Source of the DNA: Pseudoalteromonas aurantia 208
GTDB lineage: Bacteria; Pseudomonadota; Gammaproteobacteria; Enterobacterales; Alteromonadaceae
Assembly (NCBI RefSeq): GCF_014858725.1
Contig: NZ_AQGV01000013.1
Coordinates: 372,001 to 436,000, forward strand
Length of the DNA: 64,000 bases
Reading direction: 5' to 3'
Shown here: in pieces, positions 16,527 to 25,002 of the stretch
Layout of the letters: each line of letters opens with the position of its first letter
Position numbering within the stretch: position 1 is the stretch's first letter
The notes under the pieces: model-generated
Database searches by the model: none
Told to the model about the DNA's origin: nothing
Seen by the model: the letters and a program-made list of their open reading frames with translations, nothing else
Position numbers and translations under genes: made by a program

Positions 16527-17543
16527 TTAGAGTGTTGAGATGCTGACCGAGTCACCATCCACGATATTTAGTGCCGTCGCAATTTCACTGCCAATGATAA
16601 CTTCATTGCTGTTGCTATCAAAATGAAGATCAGCAACTGTCGCGCGATACCCAACAAGTTTATCATTTGCAATCATCACAGGGAAACCACCGCTGTTATC
16701 ACCAATTTTCACTGTTTTACTCTGTGCCCCGCGAACTGTACGAATATTGTCTACCTTCGCTTCTACAGTGGGTCCCGCGTCGAAAATATCGACATAGCCA
16801 TTAAAAGTAAAACCTTCACTTTTCAACAACTCTATGGCAGGACGTGTATTATCGTGTACTTTTCCAATCACGTCTTGCGCTGCTTCTGTGAGCAAATTAA
16901 CATAAATCGGGTACTTCGGCATTAACTCAGCAATAAAGACCTTTTGGCCAATACCTGTTAGGTAATCTGCCGTAGGAAAATCCATTGAAAAGAAATGCTC
17001 TTCTAGCCACTGCCAAAATGGACTCTGACCTGTGTCGTCTGATACACCACGCATTTCTGCAATAACGGTATCTGCAAAACGTTGCTGGTGTTGTTTAATA
17101 AACATAAAGCGTGATTTCGACAGTAATTTACCATTCAAGCCTTTGCGATAACCATCTTTGAGAAACAAAGTACACAGTTCAGTTGCACCTGTGTAGTCAT
17201 TACATAGCGTAAGAATATCCACTGCTTTATAAACATCGAGTGTACGCGAAGAGTGTATCACTTTGCTCAAGTGATAATGATAAAATGCATCATCAAGACC
17301 AACCGCAGCTTCAATTGCGCTAGTCCCTACAACTTCACCCGTTTCACTGTCTTCAAGTACAAACAAATACCCTTCGTCAAACGGAACATCTGTTTCTTTT
17401 TTGAAAGACGCTTCTGAGCGTGCAATCTTGTTTTGTAAAAGCTCTTCGTTAATCGGTAACGAAGTAAAACCATGCCCAGATTCATGAGCAATGTTTAAAA
17501 GCGCTGGATAGTCGCTTTTTTGGATTGGGCGAAGGATCATCAT
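16527..17543 (-). CDS. astA: arginine N-succinyltransferase
   Basis: The first step of the AST pathway, which succinylates arginine from succinyl-CoA. The N-terminal segment MILRPIQKSDYPALLNIA and the internal LFLKDGYRKG and DPGPTVEAK-like stretch (FDAGPTVEAK) fit AstA. A single-chain protein of 338 residues. It lies between astC and astD. Confidence 0.95.
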   Translation of the reverse strand: MMILRPIQKSDYPALLNIAHESGHGFTSLPINEELLQNKIARSEASFKKETDVPFDEGYLFVLEDSETGEVVGTSAIEAAVGLDDAFYHYHLSKVIHSSRTLDVYKAVDILTLCNDYTGATELCTLFLKDGYRKGLNGKLLSKSRFMFIKQHQQRFADTVIAEMRGVSDDTGQSPFWQWLEEHFFSMDFPTADYLTGIGQKVFIAELMPKYPIYVNLLTEAAQDVIGKVHDNTRPAIELLKSEGFTFNGYVDIFDAGPTVEAKVDNIRTVRGAQSKTVKIGDNSGGFPVMIANDKLVGYRATVADLHFDSNSNEVIIGSEIATALNIVDGDSVSISTL

Positions 17544-17615
17544 GAGCCCGCTTACTCCTCAAATAAAAACACGTGATGGTAGATTAGGGCCAAGAAAGCT
17601 CGGCCCTAATAAGAA

Positions 17616-18827
17616 TTAAGCGTTGTTAGCCACAACATTGGCTACCGCTTTTTCAAAGCGCGCCATACCTTCGCGAATATCCGCTTCAGGAATAACAAGT
17701 GATGGTGTGAAACGTACCACATCAGCACCGGCAACTAACGACATTACACCTTCTTGCGTTGCAGCGACTAAAAACTCTTTAGCACGACCTTTGTATTGCT
17801 CAGCAACAACACCACCTAACAATAGACCTTTACCACGGATTTCACTGAATACGCTATATTTATCATTAATTGCAGTTAGTAACTCACGGAACAACGCTTC
17901 TTTCGCCTTAACTCCGGTAAGTACCTCGTCAGTATTTACCGTGTCAAACGCGGCTTCTGCAACAGCACATGCTAGTGGGTTACCACCGTATGTTGAACCA
18001 TGCGTACCAATCTTAAGGTGTTTTGCGATATCTGTTGTCGTGATCATTGCACCAATTGGAAAGCCACCGCCTAGCGCTTTAGCCGTTGTTAAAATATCAG
18101 GCGTAATATTTAACCCTTGATATGCGTACAAATCACCTGTACGGCCAACACCTGTTTGAACTTCATCGAAAATCAATAACGCATTGTGCTTAGTACATAA
18201 CTCGCGTACGCCTTTCACAAAGTCAGCTTCAGGAGAAACAATACCACCTTCCCCCTGCAATGGCTCCATCATAACTGCACAAGTATTATCTGAAATAAGT
18301 GCTTCAAACGCAGCTAAATCATTGTAGTCACAATGGGCAATATCGCCTGGCTTCGGACCAAAACCATCTGAATATGCCGCTTGACCACCCACCGTAACAG
18401 TGAAGAATGTACGGCCATGGAAGCCTTTATTAAATGAGATAATTTGTGATTTTTGCTCGCCGTAGTTATCTAGCGCGAAACGGCGTGCTAACTTTAATGC
18501 CGCTTCATTTGCTTCTGCACCAGAGTTGGCAAAATATACTTTGTCTGCAAATGTGGCATCAACTAACTTTTTCGCTAAACGTAGTGACGGTTCATTTGTC
18601 ATTACATTCGATAAGTGCCAAATCTTGTCGCCTTGTTCTTTAAGCGCACTAACCAAAGCGGGATGACAATGGCCTAAACAATTCACCGCAATACCGCCTG
18701 CGAAATCAATAAACTCTCGTCCATCTTGATCCCACACTCGAGAGCCTTCACCCTTCACTGGAATAATGGCTGAAGGTGCGTAGTTCGGTACCATTACTTG
18801 ATCGAATAGTTCGCGATTAATAGTCAT
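17616..18827 (-). CDS. astC: acetylornithine/succinylornithine aminotransferase
   Basis: A class III PLP aminotransferase of 403 residues. Lys250 in TTAKALGGGFPIGA binds PLP, and FDEVQTG is the cofactor-contacting Asp motif. In the ast context it should transaminate succinylornithine. ArgD and AstC enzymes are interchangeable, and it may also serve arginine biosynthesis and the N-succinyl-DAP aminotransferase (DapC) step. It is the first gene of astC-astA-astD. Confidence 0.93.
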   Translation of the reverse strand: MTINRELFDQVMVPNYAPSAIIPVKGEGSRVWDQDGREFIDFAGGIAVNCLGHCHPALVSALKEQGDKIWHLSNVMTNEPSLRLAKKLVDATFADKVYFANSGAEANEAALKLARRFALDNYGEQKSQIISFNKGFHGRTFFTVTVGGQAAYSDGFGPKPGDIAHCDYNDLAAFEALISDNTCAVMMEPLQGEGGIVSPEADFVKGVRELCTKHNALLIFDEVQTGVGRTGDLYAYQGLNITPDILTTAKALGGGFPIGAMITTTDIAKHLKIGTHGSTYGGNPLACAVAEAAFDTVNTDEVLTGVKAKEALFRELLTAINDKYSVFSEIRGKGLLLGGVVAEQYKGRAKEFLVAATQEGVMSLVAGADVVRFTPSLVIPEADIREGMARFEKAVANVVANNA

Positions 18828-19141
18828 TTATTTTCCTCATTTGGTTGAGTACAGCACGTTATGATGTGGAATAAAAAGCAAGAACCTTTATAGACTCAGT
18901 GCACAAAAATTACCACATGGTGCAAAATTCATTCGGTTATTATTCCAGAAAAATAAGCAAAAGTCTCATATAAGACTTACTCACAGCCCTTACTAATCAA
19001 GGGATCGGGGTAAATTTTCATAGTGAGTGAATAACTATCTACAAGAAAGTAAGGAGATCCTATAAGCTATCAAGTCGCCATTCAAAATGAGTAAAAGCTC
19101 AACTTGAATGAATAGTCGTAAAAAAATTTATCTAATTTCTA
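18828..19141. other. intergenic region upstream of astC
   Basis: A 314-bp AT-rich gap with no plausible gene. It should hold the ast promoter. TGAAT-AACT-ATCTA at 19028-19041 matches one full and part of the other half of the ArgR ARG-box consensus (TGAAT-N4-ATTCA); I regard this as weak. No terminator is clear after the HDOD gene. Confidence 0.4.
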
Positions 19142-20314
19142 CTAAATTGTCAGCTGAAGGCTTTGGAACGCGCATTTTGCCAGTTTTTTTTGTTCGTCTT
19201 GCGACAATCCTAAATGCATAAACCACACCTGTGCTTCGTCTGGCTCGATCAGTTGACTGTCCTTTAATGATAAGTATTGCGAGTAACCATGTGCTTTCCT
19301 GACCACTTCAGTTAATGGCAAAGGGTCTGTGACATGTTGAGTCTCCGTCGGTAAATAGCCCGCGCTAAACTCTTCCATTACGGCATTAAAAGGCAAATAC
19401 CGAAACGCCATTTTCTCTACTAAAGTACGAGACAAAGTTGCAGAACGCTCTAACAATAAATGTCTTAGAAAAAGTGGATCTGGCCCTAATTCTAACAATG
19501 CCGTGTGAAGATCTTTATGGCTCTTATCTCGAGCTATTTGAACTTTGTCTTGCCATACCTTTTCAAATGTATGTAAATACAAACGGGTCAACGCTATTTT
19601 TCCCACATCAACTAACATTCCAAGCGTAAAAGCATGCTGCTCTTTAACACCATATAATGGTGCCAACTCTTTAGCAGCAATCGCTGTCGACATACTCATA
19701 TCCCTTAGTTTACGCTTTAGTAAGGAAAAAGGCTCTGTGGAATGTGGCATCCAATGCCGCATAGCAAATGTGGGGATCACCATTTGCAAATTTTCGAGCC
19801 CTAAATACCGTAAAGCCAAGGCGGGGGTATCCACCTTTATAGATGTCCCTTTTGTATTTTGTTTTCGATATTGCGGTAAGTTCACTAAAGAGACAAGATC
19901 ACGACCCAACCAAGGTAAATCATTCACTAAGGGCTCTAAGCGACCAATTGATGCAGACTTAACCGCCAACAAGTCCAATATAGTGGGCACTGAGTCTTGA
20001 ATACCTATTACTTCGTGATAAATGTTATCCAGATCTTCTAATTGAGTTTCTATTGAGGACTCTATTATTTGATGTAAGTGAATACTCGCTTTCGCAATAT
20101 ATTTATGGTGGCTGGTACTTGTTTGCTGTCGTTTGGCGGCTGCGGCTATTTCAACTTCCAGCATCGTACGTTGCGCAATTTTCTCACCATAGTTTATTTC
20201 AAGCGTATGAATGTACCCAATTTGTTGCTGAGCAAAATTGTGACTTATGAGTAAATCGTGAGCTCGTTCCGCCAAAGCTTGAGCTATCCTAATCTGCTTG
20301 GTGTTTTCAGTCAT
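19142..20314 (-). CDS. HDOD domain protein
   Basis: A 390-residue cytoplasmic protein. The central part (about residues 105-320: SVPTILDLLAVKSASIGRLEPLVNDLPWLGRDLVSLVNLP, ALRYLGLENLQMVIP, HAFTLGMLVDVGK) fits the HDOD fold, an HD-like domain lacking metal ligands and linked to signalling. The first 100 residues are helical and probably coiled. It is preceded by pabA on the same strand (40-nt gap). The specific function is unknown. Confidence 0.8.
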   Translation of the reverse strand: MTENTKQIRIAQALAERAHDLLISHNFAQQQIGYIHTLEINYGEKIAQRTMLEVEIAAAAKRQQTSTSHHKYIAKASIHLHQIIESSIETQLEDLDNIYHEVIGIQDSVPTILDLLAVKSASIGRLEPLVNDLPWLGRDLVSLVNLPQYRKQNTKGTSIKVDTPALALRYLGLENLQMVIPTFAMRHWMPHSTEPFSLLKRKLRDMSMSTAIAAKELAPLYGVKEQHAFTLGMLVDVGKIALTRLYLHTFEKVWQDKVQIARDKSHKDLHTALLELGPDPLFLRHLLLERSATLSRTLVEKMAFRYLPFNAVMEEFSAGYLPTETQHVTDPLPLTEVVRKAHGYSQYLSLKDSQLIEPDEAQVWFMHLGLSQDEQKKLAKCAFQSLQLTI

Positions 20315-20354
20315 ATCTAAATATTTTCGCCCTTTAGCATGATACAGTTATAGG

Positions 20355-20936
20355 TTAGAAGCGTCGGAGAAAGTTATCAAGTAATGCTAGACCTTGCTCG
20401 GTTAAAACCGCTTCAGGGTGAAATTGCACGCCTTCTAAAGCTAACTCATTGTGGCATAGCCCCATAATTTCATCTATTTGCTGGTGCTCATCGACAGTCC
20501 AAGCGGTAATATTCAATGCATCGGGAATTGAATGCTTGTCAACAACTAAAGAGTGGTACCTACATACGCTAAAACGCTCTGGCAGTCCTAAAAATGCCCC
20601 GCCATTATTGTGTCGAATAACGCTTGTTTTACCGTGCATAACCTGCCGCGCTCGAATTACTTTCGCCCCCAGTGCTTGTGCAATACTTTGATGGCCTAAG
20701 CATATCCCTAAAATAGGATAAATTCCTTGTAGCTGTTCAACTATTGATAATGAAATACCGGCTTCGTTAGGCGAACAGGGTCCAGGAGAAAGTACAATAT
20801 GCTCTGGGTTTAATGCTCGGATCTGTGCGAGTGTTAGCTCATCATTTCTTTTAACTAGTACGTCTTGATTTAATCGCTGAAAATACTGTACTAAGTTGTA
20901 AGTAAATGAATCATAATTATCAATCATCAACAGCAT
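20355..20936 (-). CDS. pabA: aminodeoxychorismate synthase glutamine amidotransferase component
   Basis: A class I glutamine amidotransferase subunit that supplies ammonia to PabB for p-aminobenzoate (folate) synthesis. The triad is visible: Cys79 in GICLGHQ, His173 and Glu175 in FHPEA. It resembles E. coli PabA (VMHGKTS, RYHSLVV). TrpG is an alternative, but no trp genes are near, and pabA lies close to an argD-type gene in E. coli as well. 193 residues. Confidence 0.9.
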   Translation of the reverse strand: MLLMIDNYDSFTYNLVQYFQRLNQDVLVKRNDELTLAQIRALNPEHIVLSPGPCSPNEAGISLSIVEQLQGIYPILGICLGHQSIAQALGAKVIRARQVMHGKTSVIRHNNGGAFLGLPERFSVCRYHSLVVDKHSIPDALNITAWTVDEHQQIDEIMGLCHNELALEGVQFHPEAVLTEQGLALLDNFLRRF

Positions 20937-21446
20937 TCAATCATCACTCTTTCATTTAAAATAATTTTTAACATACTCACTGATAGCAAAACGAAAAAGA
21001 AAACATGACTCATGATTAGTCCCTATCAAAGGTTTTCAATACCTTGTAAATAACAGACTACCTTTTTGTTAGTATCGTAATTCGAACTAACACCAGTTCA
21101 CTGTATATTTATAAAACGTAACCATTGGAAAGTACTACTATTCACCCATCTGATATTCACCCATCTGAAATAACAGGCGTTTAAAGAGCCAGTATTTTAA
21201 AGCATTATTCTTGTGGATGTAACAACTTTTTATAAGCCTCTACCGATCTTCCATGCACATTCAAACACTGAGTACCTTTAATTTACAAGTTAAGGTGATA
21301 CGTAAAAAGGCTTATAGCCCGTGCTCTGCAGCCCAGTACCAAGTAAAGAAACAGTTAAAATATACAATGAAATGTATATAAAATATCAATTTGGCCCAAT
21401 TTTTGCTAAAACCATTTATTTCTAACAATCTATTTGATAAAGTGCG
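20937..21446. other. gene-poor region upstream of pabA
   Basis: About 510 bp of AT-rich sequence with no credible ORF. It includes the pabA promoter region and a tandem 15-bp repeat. The remaining 240 bp up to the YceI gene carries the RNA candidate below. Confidence 0.6.
21139..21168. repeat. tandem 15-bp repeat, two copies
   Basis: TATTCACCCATCTGA occurs at 21139-21153 and directly again at 21154-21168, with no gene around. A short slippage-type duplication; no function is apparent. Confidence 0.85.
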
Positions 21447-21566
21447 CGCGTCCTCATCCTGTAGGACATCCTGTTGATGATGTATCTCTCGTAAGAGGAT
21501 ACACCGTATTGATAGCTTCTCCCCAGATTGCTATAACGGCTCACTGCTTTAGTGGGCCGTGTTTTT
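21447..21566 (+). ncRNA. candidate structured small RNA
   Basis: About 120 nt with successive hairpins: GTCCT/AGGAC (21450-21466), TGTATC-CTC/GAG-GATACA around 21481-21503, ATAGC/GCTAT around 21512-21534, and ACGGCTCACT/AGTGGGCCGT followed by GTTTTTC (terminator). No ORF is present. The -10 may be GATAAA at 21436-21441 followed by a GC-rich stretch, but no good -35 is seen. It could be a stand-alone sRNA or the leader of the YceI gene. The family is not recognised. Confidence 0.5.
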
Positions 21567-21567
21567 C
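21536..21567 (+). terminator. Rho-independent terminator of the candidate RNA
   Basis: ACGGCTCACT, 5-nt loop, AGTGGGCCGT with one G-U pair, followed by GTTTTTC, about 115 nt before the YceI gene start. Confidence 0.8.
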
Positions 21568-21684
21568 TTCCGAGCCTTTTTAATTACAACAAGCATAATG
21601 AGTACTTATTTTGTGGCGTTTCATACTCTCCCCACCTTCACATGATATTATGAGCCTTTACTGCTTAAAAAATAAGGCTCCATC

Positions 21685-22254
21685 GTGCTAAAACCTCTTA
21701 TATTCGCTATAGCTTTCATGTCTACCAACGTATTCGCGGCATGGCAATTAGATAATCAAAATAGTGATTTAAGCTTTACATCTATCAAGAAAACACACAT
21801 TGCTGAAAATCACCATTTTAAAAAACTACATGGACAAATTGATGCGCAAGGACAATTACAGCTTGAGATTGACTTGAGCAGTGTGGAGTCTATGATCCCC
21901 ATTCGTAATCAACGTATGCAATCAATGTTGTTTAACGTTACCAATTTTCCAAGCGGAAAAATCTCAGCAAACGTATCAGAGCAACTTTCAAGCTTAAAAA
22001 ACGGTACTCAAATAATAAAAGGTGTAAATGCTTCTCTAGAGCTGCATGGCCATAAGCAAAACATAAGAATGGATTTAGTCGTTAACAAGCACAATACCCA
22101 GCTACATATTGCCCCATTACGCGCCATTTTAATCAACTCAACCTCCTATGGTTTAACGTCTGGTATTGAAGCTTTAAGAAAAATAGCGGGTCTTGATACT
22201 ATTGCGACCACGGTACCAGTTACATTCAGCCTTACATTCAATGAAAAGCCTTAA
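21685..22254 (+). CDS. YceI family periplasmic protein
   Basis: A 189-residue protein with a signal peptide (cleavage about VFAAWQL) and the YceI fold: WQLDNQNSDLSFTSIKK at the N-terminus and the IKGVNASLELHG-type strand. YceI proteins are periplasmic lipocalin-like barrels that bind isoprenoids such as polyprenyl or ubiquinone-like lipids. GTG 21685 is the start, with AAGG upstream. The next gene overlaps it by 14 nt. Confidence 0.85.
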   Translation: MLKPLIFAIAFMSTNVFAAWQLDNQNSDLSFTSIKKTHIAENHHFKKLHGQIDAQGQLQLEIDLSSVESMIPIRNQRMQSMLFNVTNFPSGKISANVSEQLSSLKNGTQIIKGVNASLELHGHKQNIRMDLVVNKHNTQLHIAPLRAILINSTSYGLTSGIEALRKIAGLDTIATTVPVTFSLTFNEKP

Positions 22255-22759
22255 TGAACTGATTGCGGTGTTAGTAACACCGCATGCCCCAACCCAACTA
22301 TGGCGAACAGCCCCTTGTGGGTTAATTGATATGTCAATCGATAACCAAGGGCGCTGGTTCCATCAAGGCAGTGAAATTACTCGCCTAGAAATGATGAAGC
22401 TCTTTGCATCGGTATTAAATTACAGTCAAGGTATATATACACTCATTACCCCATCAGAAAAGTGTCAAATACAGGTCGCTGACGTACCTTTTTTAATCAA
22501 AACTTGGACCACTTATCAGCTAGGAACGCAATCGGTTATAGTATGTGAGGATAATCTCGGAAGACAATGGCCCATTTGTGAGCAGTTTCCATTAATCACA
22601 AAGTTATACTGTGGGCAAGTAGTCCCTTATCTCTGTCTGCCTAACGGACTGACCGCTCGCATACAGCGCTCTGTTTATTATCAATGGGCTGATATAGCTG
22701 AGCAAGATAGCAAAGGGGCTTATCTCAACTCAGCCAATAATCGCTATTATTTATGCTAA
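22241..22759 (+). CDS. DUF1285 domain protein
   Basis: A 172-residue cytoplasmic protein. The pattern DMSIDNQGRWFHQGSEITRLEMMKLFASVL, then YTLITPSEKCQIQVADVPF, fits DUF1285. No catalytic motif is known. ATG 22241 was chosen because upstream codons run inside the YceI gene. It overlaps that gene by 14 nt and converges on engB. Confidence 0.78.
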   Translation: MKSLNELIAVLVTPHAPTQLWRTAPCGLIDMSIDNQGRWFHQGSEITRLEMMKLFASVLNYSQGIYTLITPSEKCQIQVADVPFLIKTWTTYQLGTQSVIVCEDNLGRQWPICEQFPLITKLYCGQVVPYLCLPNGLTARIQRSVYYQWADIAEQDSKGAYLNSANNRYYLC

Positions 22760-22766
22760 TAACGAT

Positions 22767-23405
22767 CTACTCTTGCGGCTCGGCTGTTTCTTCTTTTACA
22801 AACGGCCCCAAATACCAATCATCTAGTTTCCACCCTAACTCATTCAAACCTATCCCCTTCAAAGAAGAAAACGCATGAACAGTAATATCTGCATTCAATT
22901 CAGATAAAGTCCTACGTACTTGGAGCACTTCAGCTTTGCGTTTACCTTGTTTCAATTTATCTGCTTTAGTCAGCAAGGCCAAAATTGGAATTTTACTATC
23001 AACTGCCCAATTGATCAGATCCATGTCTAAATCTTTCAATGGGTGACGAATGTCCATTAGCACCACCAAGCCTTTCAAGCTCTTACGCTTTTGTAAATAC
23101 TCACCTAATGAACGTTGCCATTTTTTCTTCATTTCAATAGGCACTTTAGCAAACCCATATCCTGGTAAATCTATGAGGCGCTTTTGTGCATCAAGTTCAA
23201 AAGTATTTATTAACTGCGTACGACCGGGCGTTTTACTTGTTCGCGCAAGTTTCTGGTCAGTTAATGCATTTAATGCACTGGATTTACCTGCATTCGAGCG
23301 GCCTGCAAACGCCACTTCGATCCCTTCGTCGGTGGGTAATTTAGAAATATCAGGGGCGCTGGTAATAAAACTAGCAGTGTTATACTTAATACGGGATTTG
23401 AGCAC
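22767..23405 (-). CDS. engB: ribosome biogenesis GTPase EngB (YihA/YsxC)
   Basis: A TRAFAC GTPase needed for 50S subunit assembly. The G motifs are G1 GRSNAGKSS, G3 DLPGYG and G4 TKADK. The length of 212 residues is normal. The start is GTG 23405 with AGGAG upstream. Its neighbours (cytochrome c4, a CsrC-like RNA, yihI, polA) match the polA-yihA-csrC-yihI neighbourhood of E. coli in rearranged form. Confidence 0.95.
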   Translation of the reverse strand: MLKSRIKYNTASFITSAPDISKLPTDEGIEVAFAGRSNAGKSSALNALTDQKLARTSKTPGRTQLINTFELDAQKRLIDLPGYGFAKVPIEMKKKWQRSLGEYLQKRKSLKGLVVLMDIRHPLKDLDMDLINWAVDSKIPILALLTKADKLKQGKRKAEVLQVRRTLSELNADITVHAFSSLKGIGLNELGWKLDDWYLGPFVKEETAEPQE

Positions 23406-23715
23406 AAGCTCTCCTACAAAAAACTAATAGCAATGACCGCTATAGTTTATATCAGATACTCGCCGTGCAAAAGCAAACAATGACGATCAAATCTAGATAA
23501 AAAGGTGAATTTTGCACATTACAAACTTAATCTAAGTCAAAACCTCATAATTTATAGGTCTAATATGAGCAGAAAACGTGCCAGAGAATTCAATATCGTG
23601 TAGAATGTAAAAATTGCAATGTAAAGATAGAGTTTGTTCACTCAAGCAGCACGAAAAGTACCTTTTTCGCGTCGCCTGGGTTTTAGATTACAGGGTCGGA
23701 AACAGAGAATTTACC
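23406..23715. other. divergent promoter region of engB and the cytochrome c4 gene
   Basis: 310 bp between the divergent engB and cytochrome c4 genes. A candidate -10, TAGAAT, lies at 23601-23606 without a convincing -35. No RNA or small ORF is evident; an in-frame extension of the cytochrome gene to 23614 encodes an implausible N-terminus. Confidence 0.5.
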
Positions 23716-24348
23716 ATGAAAAAAATAGCATTAACTTTAACAGTGTTGCTTGGTACGTTGTCAGCAAGCAACGCAACAGCATTTGATGGCGACGCCGAAG
23801 CGGGTAAAGCAAAGTCTGCAACGTGTGCAGCGTGTCACGGCCCAGATGGCAATGCGCCTGTTAATATTTATCCAAAAATTGCCGGACAGCATGCCGATTA
23901 TATCTACAAGCAATTGAAGGAATTTAAGCTTGGTATGACATCAGGTGGTAGTGAAGGTCGTATGGATCCGGTCATGAGTGGTATGGCTATGCCATTATCA
24001 GATCAGGATATGAAAGACTTAGCAGCTTACTTCTCAACTTTAAATATGAATGCAGGAACTACGCCTGAAGATGTTGTAAACGTTGGGCAAAAATTATACC
24101 GCGCTGGTGACGCTGAACGAGGCATTCCGTCATGTGCCGCGTGTCATGGTCCTCGAGGTAATGGAACATCATTAGCAAAGTTCCCTAAAATATCATTCCA
24201 ACATCCAGAATATATCAAAGCTCAACTTGAGAAATTCCGTGATGGTAGTCGTAACAATGACATGAATGGCATGATGGGTGATATTGCGAAAAAGCTAACT
24301 GACACAGACATTGAAGTATTATCCAAATATTTAAGTGGTTTACATTAA
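23716..24348 (+). CDS. cytochrome c4, dihaem
   Basis: A periplasmic 210-residue dihaem cytochrome c that donates electrons to terminal oxidases. The signal peptide is MKKIALTLTVLLGTLSASNA. Two CAACH haem sites lie at Cys37-Cys40-His41 and Cys140-Cys143-His144, each with distal Met candidates (MAMPL region; MNGMMG). ATG 23716 follows the signal peptide logic. Next to engB, as in several gammaproteobacteria. Confidence 0.93.
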   Translation: MKKIALTLTVLLGTLSASNATAFDGDAEAGKAKSATCAACHGPDGNAPVNIYPKIAGQHADYIYKQLKEFKLGMTSGGSEGRMDPVMSGMAMPLSDQDMKDLAAYFSTLNMNAGTTPEDVVNVGQKLYRAGDAERGIPSCAACHGPRGNGTSLAKFPKISFQHPEYIKAQLEKFRDGSRNNDMNGMMGDIAKKLTDTDIEVLSKYLSGLH

Positions 24349-24410
24349 TAGGTAACGACTAAAGTTGTATAGAAAATTATAAAGTACTGATAAAAAATTA
24401 TCATACGTAA

Positions 24411-24440
24411 AAAAAAGGTAGCATCACGCTGCCTTTTTTT
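24411..24440 (+). terminator. terminator after the cytochrome c4 gene
   Basis: AAAAAAGGTAGC, 5-nt loop, GCTGCCTTTTTT (12 bp with one G-U pair). Confidence 0.92.
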
Positions 24441-24598
24441 ATATTCACTGATTGCGATATATCTCAAACCCACTGTAAGACATTGACCATATAACTTTGT
24501 GCGCTTTAACTTATTTTAATCTATAAAAAAACATTAAATACATGTAATAAAAGAACTTTAAATTTACTCACTCAACACTCCGTAAGAATTTTGTTATT

Positions 24599-24616
24599 AA
24601 TTAGTTGTAACTAATT
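24599..24616. repeat. inverted repeat upstream of the CsrC-like RNA
   Basis: AATTAGTT-GT-AACTAATT, a perfect 8-bp inverted repeat that overlaps the proposed promoter of the RNA that follows (TTGTAA at 24605-24610). It could be an operator; no known regulator is assigned. Confidence 0.4.
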
Positions 24617-24639
24617 CAATAAAGCGTAGATTAATTGCT

Positions 24640-24940
24640 GTCGCCAAGGCAAAACAATAAAAGGGACAAGTCGATAGGGAAGCGTAGGTGACATGTTTGA
24701 TATCGAATGGGTATCATCATAAAGGAAATAACAATAAAGAGTCAGAGAAGACCGATAATAATAAATGCATGGAAGTTTAATAATAAAAACAATATGGAAA
24801 GAAGCACGGAAGTAAAAATAAAAACAAAATGGATGACAACATAATAAAAATAACAAAGACTTAAAAAGTCGAAGGGAGAAGTGTCCGAATTGTGACGCTC
24901 AGATTAGCAGGCGGTAGAGAGTGATCTCTACCGTCTTTTT
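24640..24940 (+). ncRNA. csrC: CsrB/CsrC-like CsrA-sequestering RNA
   Basis: About 300 nt, purine-rich, no credible + strand ORF, ending in a strong terminator. GGA occurs eight times (24664, 24678, 24724, 24771, 24796, 24808, 24831, 24875) and all eight fit the CsrA core ANGGA. The 5' end is set by a weak promoter, TTGTAA (24605-24610), 16 nt, TAGATT (24627-24632). E. coli csrC lies between yihA (engB) and yihI, and this RNA also lies between engB and yihI. It should bind CsrA dimers and relieve mRNA repression. The identity is inferred from motif and synteny. Confidence 0.72.
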
Positions 24941-24942
24941 AT
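24910..24942 (+). terminator. terminator of the CsrC-like RNA
   Basis: GGCGGTAGAGA, GTGA loop, TCTCTACCGTC (one G-U pair), then TTTTTAT. Confidence 0.92.
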
Positions 24943-25002
24943 TTATGCATTGTTTTATTGCTGTTATAATACCCGCCCTAATTTATTTCCTAAGAGTTTC
25001 TC

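Noticed and set aside
19028..19041. Firm ArgR box
   Set aside because: One half site is only a 3 of 5 match, so it is kept as a weak note only.
21447..21566. CsrB-type identity for the structured RNA
   Set aside because: It lacks repeated ANGGA motifs on the + strand; two CAGGATG-like words occur only on the other strand, which has no terminator.
24611..24856. 81-residue minus-strand ORF
   Set aside because: Phe/Tyr/Leu-rich reading of the purine-rich RNA complement; no ribosome-binding site or family pattern, and the + strand RNA explains the conservation better.
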